A DNA stretch of 9,621 nucleotides from contig CALXDE010000111.1 of assembly GCA_944386965.1 (NCBI GenBank), positions 1 to 9,621 on the forward strand, written 5' to 3'. Shown here one piece after another: positions 1-5,614 of the stretch. Source of the DNA: an uncultured Oscillospiraceae bacterium (GTDB lineage: Bacteria; Bacillota_A; Clostridia; Oscillospirales; Oscillospiraceae). The translations under genes and the position numbers were made by a program. Below the pieces are notes generated by a model. The model ran no database searches, had not been told where the DNA came from, and was given only the letters and a program-made list of their open reading frames with translations. The number at the start of each line of letters is the position of its first letter. Position 1 is the first letter of the stretch.

Positions 1-605
1 TAGATGTTGTCCGGGGTCACATCCCGGTGGATGAAGCCCTCGGCGTGGACGGCGGTGAGCGCTCTTAAAACCGGGATCATCACATTCAGGGCGTCCTCCA
101 CGCTGACTTTCCCGCCGTGATTGGCGATATAGGTCTTGAAAGAGATGCCCTCGATGTAGTCCATGACGAAGTAGGAGGTCCCATTTTCGTCAAAGTAGCT
201 GGACACACCGGCAATGTTGGGATTGCCCATGAACTTGGCCAGGGTCCGGGCCTCCTCCTGGAACCGCTCGGCGCCGTAGGTAAATTCCTCCGATTTGCTT
301 TCCATGGCAACGGACACGGTGGTGCCGACGCGAGTGGCAATGTCGTTGGGCATGAACTCTTTGACAGCTACTTTCGCGTTCAGCTGGGTGTCCAGAGCCA
401 GGTACGTGATGCCGAAGCCGCCCTGTCCCAGCACCCGGCCGATGATGTACCGGCCATTGAGCACCGTCCCGGCCCGGAGGGCCACGGGGTATTTTTTCTC
501 ATTCTCCGCCAAATCAAACCCGCAGTGGGGGCAGGGACCCTCCCCCTCCGGTTTCTCCTGGAAGCAGTTGTAGCAGATGGGCTTGCTGTGATTCCCGTTT
601 TCCAA
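1..605 (-). CDS. Zinc-ribbon Ser/Thr protein kinase, N-terminal part (gene runs off the left edge)
   Basis: This is the first 201 residues of a Hanks-type Ser/Thr protein kinase, which would transfer phosphate from ATP to protein Ser/Thr; its target cannot be read from the sequence. Visible in order: a short zinc ribbon (CYNC at 11-14, CPHC at 25-28), a linker, the glycine-rich loop GQGGFG at 60-65, the ATP-binding lysine in VAVKE (Lys82), and the catalytic loop HRDVTPDN starting at His193. The DFG motif, the C-lobe and any sensor or membrane part lie outside the window. The catalytic-loop position that is Lys in HRDLKP kinases is Thr here. A TTG start at 605 is preferred because GGAGGAG sits 8 nt upstream; an in-frame GTG at 614 directly abuts that same Shine-Dalgarno, so it is less likely. 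There is no in-frame ATG near the beginning. The kinase fold is very secure; the exact start is fairly secure. Confidence 0.93.
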   Translation of the reverse strand, partial: MENGNHSKPICYNCFQEKPEGEGPCPHCGFDLAENEKKYPVALRAGTVLNGRYIIGRVLGQGGFGITYLALDTQLNAKVAVKEFMPNDIATRVGTTVSVAMESKSEEFTYGAERFQEEARTLAKFMGNPNIAGVSSYFDENGTSYFVMDYIEGISFKTYIANHGGKVSVEDALNVMIPVLRALTAVHAEGFIHRDVTPDNI

Positions 606-613
606 ATCCGTCA

Positions 614-620
614 CTCCTCC
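614..620 (-). promoter_or_regulatory. Ribosome binding site that decides a TTG start for the kinase
   Basis: The minus strand reads GGAGGAG here, followed by 8 nt and then TTG (605-603) in frame with the kinase zinc ribbon. The in-frame GTG at 614-612 overlaps the last base of the GGAGGAG, leaving no spacer, so TTG is the better initiation codon. Confidence 0.7.
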
Positions 621-643
621 GCCTGAAATTCCAATCTGCCTCT

Positions 644-672
644 ATCATACCGTGTTTTTGGGCGGGAAACAA
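644..672 (-). promoter_or_regulatory. Likely sigma-A promoter of the kinase gene
   Basis: On the minus strand TTGTTT (672-667), a 17-nt spacer and TATGAT (649-644) lie 38 nt upstream of the TTG start. The -10 matches TATAAT at 5 of 6 positions; the -35 matches TTGACA at only 3 of 6. The position and spacing are right for the kinase. This suggests the kinase is transcribed from its own promoter rather than by read-through from the LysR gene, which is also separated from it by a strong hairpin. Confidence 0.55.
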
Positions 673-786
673 TATGCGCCCGGCATAGGCCCGCGTGTTC
701 CGCCCCGCGCAAGGCCCGCCTCTGCCGGGTCCCAAACGGGTGGGGTAAAACGGAAAAGGGCGCTCCCCCGGGAAAAACGGCCGCCG

Positions 787-828
787 AAAAGGGCGGGGAT
801 ATGAGCTGCCTCATATCCCCGCCCTTTT
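787..828 (-). terminator. Long perfect hairpin, terminator of the LysR gene
   Basis: An 18-bp perfect inverted repeat (arms 787-804 and 811-828) surrounds a 6-nt loop. Both arms end in four A/T bases, so each strand shows a GC-rich stem followed by TTTT. It lies about 40 nt past the stop codon of the leftward LysR gene, where it would end that transcript and keep it from reading into the kinase. Outside the stem, a short GCCGCCGA (780-787) and TCGGCGGC (833-840) can also pair around a small internal bulge. Confidence 0.8.
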
Positions 829-869
829 CCCATCGGCGGCGCTGGCCGGATCGCCCCCCGCTCCGGATG

Positions 870-1823
870 TCACTCCCGCTGGACGGGGACGGCCTGCTCC
901 GGCGCTTCGGGGTTCAGAAATGCCATCTCCTCCCGAAGGTAATCCATAAACTGGCGCTCCAGGTCGGACTCCGGCTCTCCCGCGCGGCGGATGGTGCCCA
1001 GCTCCATGGTGAAGTTGGGGATGGGGATGCAGCGCAGGCCCTGCCGGTCGGTCAGCTCCTGGGGAAGCGCCGCTCCCACGCCGTAGGCGTCGGTTTCCGC
1101 CACCACCCGGGCGCGCATATTGCCTGAATCCACCTGGATAATCTTCTCCAGGTTGATGAAGCGCGCGCCGGACAGCCGGTTATAGGGAGAGGCCCGGTCG
1201 GATTTGATGCGGTAGTCCACAAAGGGGTAGTCCCTCAGCTTTTGCAGGGAGAAGTCCGGATCATCGGCCAGGGGGTGCCGCCGGGACAGCCGGACGCAGC
1301 AGGTGAGGTCGCACAGCTTCCGGTACTCCAAGCCCCGCTCCCGCATCTCCCGGGAGAGGGCAGGGGCCCTGAGATCGGCGCTCACCGTGACGACCAGGTC
1401 GGCCTTCTTCTGATTGAGCAGGGACATCCCCTCGTACTGGTACTCCCGGAAGATCGACAGCTTGTACTGGGCGTGCTCGCCCCGCTCGCTCACCGCGCGG
1501 CACAGCCGGATAAAGGCGTTCTCCACCAGCGGATGGTTGGGGTGGACCACCCCGAACTGCAGGCGGGACTTCTTGTCGGCCAGCGCCTGGATCTCGTCCA
1601 GCTCCTTGACCACGCTCATGCAGTGCCGGACAAAGGCAAGCCCCTTCTCCGTGAACTTCACCTCGTTCACGCCCCGCTCCAGGATATCGAAGCCCAGCTC
1701 ATCCTCCAGCGTGCGGATGGAGTTGCTCAGATTGGGCCGGGACATGTAGAACTTCTTGGCCGCCTTGGAAATGGAGCCGGTCTTGAAGAGCTCCAGGACA
1801 TATTGAAATTGTTCTGTTTTCAC
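870..1823 (-). CDS. LysR-type transcriptional regulator, AbgR-like by position
   Basis: A 317-residue protein with the LysR layout. The winged HTH is at about 1-60: the segment FKTGSISKAAKKFYMSRPNL is followed by SNSIRTLEDELGFDILERG, matching the family's recognition helix and wing. The remainder, about 90-300, is the two-lobed effector-binding domain. It starts at GTG 1823-1821, with GAGGGGG 8 nt upstream on the minus strand. It is divergent from the M20 hydrolase/symporter pair 168 nt away, the usual place for a LysR regulator that controls the neighbouring operon in response to its substrate or product. Its promoter carries a palindrome over the -35, so autorepression is plausible. The family call is secure. 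The AbgR-like role rests on the neighbour alone, and the effector is unknown. Confidence 0.93.
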   Translation of the reverse strand: MKTEQFQYVLELFKTGSISKAAKKFYMSRPNLSNSIRTLEDELGFDILERGVNEVKFTEKGLAFVRHCMSVVKELDEIQALADKKSRLQFGVVHPNHPLVENAFIRLCRAVSERGEHAQYKLSIFREYQYEGMSLLNQKKADLVVTVSADLRAPALSREMRERGLEYRKLCDLTCCVRLSRRHPLADDPDFSLQKLRDYPFVDYRIKSDRASPYNRLSGARFINLEKIIQVDSGNMRARVVAETDAYGVGAALPQELTDRQGLRCIPIPNFTMELGTIRRAGEPESDLERQFMDYLREEMAFLNPEAPEQAVPVQRE

Positions 1824-1876
1824 GGAGCCAACCCCCTCGCCCTTTGTCTGTATTACACAAAAAATACACCCCTGTA

Positions 1877-1905
1877 ATTATTTCATATCTCTGTGGAATT
1901 GTCAA
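1877..1905 (-). promoter_or_regulatory. Near-consensus sigma-A promoter of the LysR gene
   Basis: The minus strand carries TTGACA (1905-1900), a 17-nt spacer and AATAAT (1882-1877): 6 of 6 and 5 of 6 matches to the sigma-A consensus at ideal spacing. It lies 53 nt upstream of the GTG start of the LysR gene. I did not find an equally good promoter pointing right towards the M20 gene (the best -10 is TATTCT at 1913-1918, without a convincing -35). This would fit an operon that needs activation by the LysR protein. Confidence 0.75.
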
Positions 1906-1909
1906 TTCC
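1895..1909. promoter_or_regulatory. Palindrome GGAATTG-T-CAATTCC, candidate LysR operator
   Basis: A perfect 7-bp inverted repeat with a single central base lies in the divergent promoter region and covers the -35 of the LysR gene. LysR proteins bind dyads in such regions, and one overlapping the regulator's own promoter is typical of autorepression. A second, smaller palindrome, TGTA-T-TACA, is at 1849-1857. Neither is centred on a textbook T-N11-A box, so binding is inferred from position and symmetry only. Confidence 0.5.
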
Positions 1910-1937
1910 TGCTATTCTGGAGACAAAAGTTCCCACA

Positions 1938-1956
1938 CGCCGGCCGCCCGCCGGCG
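1938..1956 (+). promoter_or_regulatory. GC-rich hairpin in the presumed leader of the M20 gene
   Basis: Arms of 7 bp (1938-1944 and 1950-1956) enclose the loop CGCCC. The hairpin ends 23 nt before the ribosome binding site of the M20 gene and has no following T-tract, so it is not a terminator. It may stabilise the mRNA leader or simply reflect high GC content. Confidence 0.3.
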
Positions 1957-1991
1957 GGAGCGTTTCAACACAAACAGAGAGGAGAGAGCAC

Positions 1992-3446
1992 ATGAGCAAA
2001 CAGACTGCGCTGTCCCTGCTGGATGAGAAGGCGGAGATGCTGTTCTCCATCGGGGACGCCATCTGGGACCACCCGGAGACGGACTACACCGAGGAGCAGT
2101 CCGCCGCCATTTTGCAGGCCGCGCTGGAGAAGGAGGGCTTCACCGTCCGCGCCGGTCTGGATGGGATACCCACGGCCTTCTCCGGAACCTATGGGAGCGG
2201 CGCCCCGGTCATCGGGATTCTGGGTGAGTTCGACGCCCTGCCGGGGCTGAGCCAGCGGGCGGGCGTCGCCCACAAGGAGCCCCTGACCCAGGGCGGAAAC
2301 GGCCATGGCTGCGGGCACAATCTGCTGGGAGCGGGAAGTCTGGCCGCCGCTGTGGCGGTCAAGGAGTATCTGAAGGCCAGGCAGTGCCCGGGCACCGTGG
2401 TGTACTTCGGCTGTCCCGCCGAGGAGGGCGGCTCCGCCAAGGCCTTCCTGGCCAAGGACGGCGTGTTCAGCCAGGTGGACATCGCCCTGTCCTGGCACCC
2501 CAACGCCCTCAACGCCGTGTGGGCGTTCAGCTCTCTGGCCAACGTCCGGGCGCGCTACACCTTCCAGGGCGTCAGCGCCCACGCCGCCACCAGCCCCCAC
2601 CTGGGCCGCAGCGCTCTGGACGCCCTGGAGCTGATGAACATGGGGGTGCAGTTCCTCCGGGAGCACATCATCCCCGAGGCCCGGGTCCACTACGCCATCA
2701 CCAACACCGGCGGGGACGCCCCCAACGTGGTGCAGGCCCATGCCGAGTCGGTCTATCTGATCCGCGCGCCAAAGAACAGCCAGGTGAAGGAGATCTATGA
2801 GCGGGTCAACCAAATCGCCCAGGGCGCCGCCATGATGACCGGGACCCAGGTTTCCATCCAGCTGGAGAAGGGCTGCTCCAACATTCTGGTCAACCACACG
2901 CTGGAGGAGATCCTGTACCGGAACATGAAGGAGGTGGGCCTGCCCGCCTATACCCAGGAGGAGTACGACTTCGCCAAGGAGATCCAGAGCACCATCCAGG
3001 GCCGGGTCACCATGGCCGAGCGGCTGGAGAAATCCATGGGGGAGAAGGGGCGTCAGCTGGGCGAAGAGTTCGACCGCTGCGGCATCAACCGCTTCATCCT
3101 GCCCTACACCCCCTCCGCCAAGTCCATCTCCGGCTCCTCCGACGTGGGAGATGTGAGCTGGGTGTGCCCCACCTCCCAGATCGTGGCCGCCACCTGCGCC
3201 GGCGGCACGGTGGAGCACAGCTGGCAGATGGTGGCCCAAGGCAAGAGCTCGATCGCCCACAAGGGCCTGCTCTACGCCGGCAAGGTGCTGGCCGCCGCGG
3301 CCATCGACCTGCTGGAAAATCCGGAGCTGGTGGAGGCCGCCAAGGCCGAGTTCCAGAAGCGGGTCAGCGCCGAGGGCGGCTATCAGCCCCTTCTGCCTCC
3401 GGACGCCAAGCCCAACATGCCCCAGAGCGGTCCCGCTTCCGCATAA
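1992..3446 (+). CDS. M20 metallo-amidohydrolase, AbgB-like
   Basis: A 484-residue cytosolic zinc peptidase/amidohydrolase of family M20, closest in feel to AbgB (p-aminobenzoyl-glutamate utilisation protein B, about 480 residues in E. coli), which cleaves an aryl-amide bond to glutamate. Visible motifs: GEFDALPG (79-86), HGCGHN (105-110) with Cys107 and His109 as probable metal ligands, CPAEEGG with Glu144-Glu145, SWHP with His169, a dimerisation domain at about 185-300, and the terminal histidine in TVEHSW (His409). No signal peptide is present. ATG 1992 is chosen because AGGAG lies 7 nt upstream; an in-frame ATG at 1893 would add 33 residues spanning the promoter region and lacks a proper ribosome site. 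The symporter gene follows 35 nt later, almost certainly as one transcript. The family is secure; the substrate may be another N-acyl amino acid. Confidence 0.93.
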   Translation: MSKQTALSLLDEKAEMLFSIGDAIWDHPETDYTEEQSAAILQAALEKEGFTVRAGLDGIPTAFSGTYGSGAPVIGILGEFDALPGLSQRAGVAHKEPLTQGGNGHGCGHNLLGAGSLAAAVAVKEYLKARQCPGTVVYFGCPAEEGGSAKAFLAKDGVFSQVDIALSWHPNALNAVWAFSSLANVRARYTFQGVSAHAATSPHLGRSALDALELMNMGVQFLREHIIPEARVHYAITNTGGDAPNVVQAHAESVYLIRAPKNSQVKEIYERVNQIAQGAAMMTGTQVSIQLEKGCSNILVNHTLEEILYRNMKEVGLPAYTQEEYDFAKEIQSTIQGRVTMAERLEKSMGEKGRQLGEEFDRCGINRFILPYTPSAKSISGSSDVGDVSWVCPTSQIVAATCAGGTVEHSWQMVAQGKSSIAHKGLLYAGKVLAAAAIDLLENPELVEAAKAEFQKRVSAEGGYQPLLPPDAKPNMPQSGPASA

Positions 3447-3481
3447 CAAGCAAGCCGGGTAAATATGAAGGAGTGAGAGAG

Positions 3482-4885
3482 ATGGCAAAAGAAAAAACGA
3501 CCCCTCAGGTGAGTGAACAGGACCGGAAGATGACCAAGGGAGAACTGATCTCCTACGGTATGGGCGGCGTCGCCAGCACCATGGCCTCCCAGTTCCGCAC
3601 ATCCTACGCCATGAACTTTTTGAGCGACGTGGCCGGGCTGCATGTGGGTGCCGTGGGTATCCTGAGCACCGTCATGCTGATCTGGGACGCCACCAACGAC
3701 CTGATCATCGGCCGCATCGCCGACCGCACCAACACCAAGCGCTTCGGAAAGTACCGCCCCCACATGATGATGGGCATTCTGCTGTGGGCGGCGGTGGTGA
3801 TCATGCTCTTCTCCGTGCCGTCCCTGCCCGAGACAGGCATGTGGATCTACTACATCGTGGCCCTGTTCCTCTACGCCACGTTCTATACCCAGTTCACGGT
3901 GCCCTGGCAGGCCCTGAACAGCGTCATGACCCACGACCCCCAGGAGCGAAACCTTCTGCTCACCAGCCGTCAGTACGGCGGCTTCATCGCCGGAGCGGTG
4001 GTGGGCGTCATCACCATGCCCCTGGTCCAGCACTTTGAGGACCCCAAGACCGGCTGGCTGGCCAGCGCGGGCGTGGTCTGCGTCACCATGATCGTCACCG
4101 GCCTGCTCTCCGCCCACGGCGCCCGCCGGGTGGACTACTACAACTCCCTGCCCACGCCGGAGCCCTTCCGCTGGAAGGGGCAGCTGGCCATCATCTTCAA
4201 GAACCGGGCCGTCATCTGCGCCTCCCTGATGCTGGGCGTCGTGACCCTGGTGAACGCCACCACCTCCGCCACCTCCCTGTACTACCTGGGCAGCGTGGTG
4301 GGCAGCACGATGCTCAAATCCGTCTTCTCCCTGGTCACCCTGGGGGTGAGCCTGGTGTTCATCCCGGTCATGCCCCTGATCCTGCGCAAGTTCGGCAAGA
4401 GCCGCACCGTCCTGCTGGGCATGGTCATCGTCGCCCTGCCCTCCATCCTGCTGTTCATCCGCCGGGAGCACCTCACCGTGGCTGAGATCATCTTCAACAG
4501 CTTCCTGGGCTCCCTGGGCTTTGTGATGGCCAACGTGGGGTGTCTGGCCATGATCCCCGACTGCACCGACTACACCGAGTGGAAGTTCGGGACGGTCCAG
4601 GCCGGCTTCGTCAACTCCGTCATCACCTTCATGCGGCAGTTTGCCAGCGCCCTCCCCACCACCATCGTGGGCGTGGCCCTGGCCGCCGTCAACTACAACA
4701 CCGACCCCAACAGCCAGGCGGTGGTGGATGTAATCCTCAACATCAAGATCATCTACCCCGTGATTCTCCTGATCGCCACGGTGATCATTCTGAAGTTCTA
4801 TCCCCTGACCCCCGCCTTTGCCAAGCAGATGCGCGCCGAGCTGAAGGAGCGCCGGGCAAAGGCCGCCCAGGCGTCCTCCAACTGA
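3482..4885 (+). CDS. GPH-type MFS cation symporter
   Basis: A 467-residue integral membrane transporter of the glycoside-pentoside-hexuronide (GPH) branch of the major facilitator superfamily, whose members carry sugars or other small solutes with H+ or Na+. Diagnostic segments: WDATNDLIIGRIADRT (68-83), matching the DxxNDPxxGxxxDRT motif of helix 2 and its loop, then RFGKYRP (87-93), and MIPDCTDYTEWKFG (357-370), matching the family's ADxxDYxEWKTG. About twelve hydrophobic segments are spread evenly, and the tail is basic and cytosolic. ATG 3482 has AAGGAG 8 nt upstream; the longer in-frame extension back to 3164 is a shadow of the M20 gene. It is co-directional with the AbgB-like hydrolase, so it probably imports the hydrolase substrate. 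It is not AbgT-family. The fold and family are secure, the cargo is unknown. Confidence 0.93.
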   Translation: MAKEKTTPQVSEQDRKMTKGELISYGMGGVASTMASQFRTSYAMNFLSDVAGLHVGAVGILSTVMLIWDATNDLIIGRIADRTNTKRFGKYRPHMMMGILLWAAVVIMLFSVPSLPETGMWIYYIVALFLYATFYTQFTVPWQALNSVMTHDPQERNLLLTSRQYGGFIAGAVVGVITMPLVQHFEDPKTGWLASAGVVCVTMIVTGLLSAHGARRVDYYNSLPTPEPFRWKGQLAIIFKNRAVICASLMLGVVTLVNATTSATSLYYLGSVVGSTMLKSVFSLVTLGVSLVFIPVMPLILRKFGKSRTVLLGMVIVALPSILLFIRREHLTVAEIIFNSFLGSLGFVMANVGCLAMIPDCTDYTEWKFGTVQAGFVNSVITFMRQFASALPTTIVGVALAAVNYNTDPNSQAVVDVILNIKIIYPVILLIATVIILKFYPLTPAFAKQMRAELKERRAKAAQASSN

Positions 4886-4966
4886 CCGGACGCCCCCCAG
4901 GGGCGCAGACCGGCACCTCCCCGGCAATATGGCCCTGGGCCGGCTCTCCGTCCCCCTGTCCAAGAA

Positions 4967-5014
4967 AACACCCGGGCAGAACGCTTTTGTTCCGCCCGGG
5001 TGTTGTTTTTCTTT
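4967..5014 (+). terminator. Rho-independent terminator after the symporter gene, usable in both directions
   Basis: An 11-bp stem (4967-4977 with 4994-5004) is extended by four further pairs (4979-4982 with 4989-4992) across one mismatch, loop GCTTTT, and followed by GTTTTTCTTTT on the plus strand. It lies about 80 nt after the symporter stop. On the minus strand the stem is followed by TTTTCTT, so it may also stop transcripts of the converging small gene at 5107-5475. The rest of the gap 4886-5106 holds only short GC-rich dyads. Confidence 0.88.
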
Positions 5015-5106
5015 TCCGTCCAGAAATCCCCTGGCGGGCCGTCCGCGGGAAGAGGAGCGCCTGCCGTCCGGGACGCCCGGAGCCTTCCCCTGCCGAGAGG
5101 CCGTGC

Positions 5107-5475
5107 TTACCGGGTCCGGCCTCCCATCCGTCCGCCCAGCAGCGCTTGTCCGCCGTAGACCTCCAGCAGCACATCCGGCATCTGCCGGAGCTCCTCCATC
5201 CAGGCGCCGCCCCGGCCCTCCGGCGCCGCTGTCCCGGCGCTGAGGAAACCGCCGTCCCCCCTCAGGGGGACCGGCCGGGCCGCCGCGCCGGTCCCCGCGA
5301 GGGCCAGCAGCGTCAGCGCCACGCACAGCGCCATCAGCGCCCTCCTTTTGCCGGCGGCTTTTCCCGGGGATCTGACGCCCGCTTTCCCCGCGCCCCAGGC
5401 CAGCCGCCCGGCGCGGTATCCGCCTCTTCCGCCCAGGGAGAAGGCCCCTTCCGTCCAGCACTGTCCAGCCCGCAT
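5107..5475 (-). CDS. Small predicted membrane or secreted protein, unrecognised
   Basis: A 122-residue protein I do not recognise. A basic N-terminal region (about 1-45, rich in Gly, Arg, Lys) leads into KRR and one hydrophobic segment (ALMALCVALTLLALAGTGAAA, about 46-66), then a small outer domain with a short amphipathic stretch (WMEELRQMPDVLLEVYGGQALL, 92-113). The long basic part before the hydrophobic stretch favours a type II signal anchor over a cleaved signal peptide, though AAA at the end could be cut. ATG 5475 is chosen because AAAGGGGGG lies 6 nt upstream; an in-frame start at 5535 lacks such a site. Codon third positions are strongly G/C like the neighbours, which favours real coding. 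It converges on the symporter gene and follows the double-HTH regulator after a hairpin. It could still be a spurious ORF in GC-rich DNA. Confidence 0.55.
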   Translation of the reverse strand: MRAGQCWTEGAFSLGGRGGYRAGRLAWGAGKAGVRSPGKAAGKRRALMALCVALTLLALAGTGAAARPVPLRGDGGFLSAGTAAPEGRGGAWMEELRQMPDVLLEVYGGQALLGGRMGGRTR

Positions 5476-5570
5476 CACGCGCCCCCCTTTTCCGCCTCCA
5501 CCGGACGATCTGCTCTGACAGTCTGACTCTATCACAAAATCGCCGGTCTGACATCACCCGTTCCCGGGGG

Positions 5571-5608
5571 AAAAACGGGTCATGCCCGGGGAAAATCCCG
5601 GGGGCATG
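5571..5608 (-). terminator. Terminator after the double-HTH regulator
   Basis: On the minus strand a stem of CATGCCC pairing with GGGCATG (5602-5608 with 5581-5587) is extended by GGG/CCC pairs around a TTTT-containing loop, with a small G bulge. It is followed by ACCCGTTTTT (ending at 5571). It begins just 6 nt after the regulator's stop codon, in the right place to end its transcript before the small membrane-protein gene. Confidence 0.7.
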
Positions 5609-5614
5609 GGGGCT

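Noticed and set aside
1893..1991. Longer start for the M20 hydrolase
   Set aside because: The extension would overlap the LysR promoter and palindrome and lacks a well-placed ribosome site, while ATG 1992 has AGGAG at 7 nt.
3164..3481. Longer start for the symporter
   Set aside because: The extra 106 residues are an out-of-frame reading of the M20 C-terminus; ATG 3482 has AAGGAG at 8 nt and begins the known GPH N-terminus.
1965..3602. 545-residue open frame on the minus strand
   Set aside because: It is antisense to the M20 gene, whose metal motifs are all in the plus frame; the translation is a Gly/Leu/His-rich shadow.
5515..5552. Three copies of TCTGAC upstream of the small membrane-protein gene
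   Set aside because: The copies are only 6 nt, unevenly spaced and without symmetry; chance is a sufficient explanation.
3383..5557. 724-residue open frame on the minus strand
   Set aside because: It lies antisense to the symporter gene with its GPH motifs and terminator, and its product is low-complexity (His, Gly, Asp, Gln-rich), as expected from reading GC-rich coding DNA backwards.
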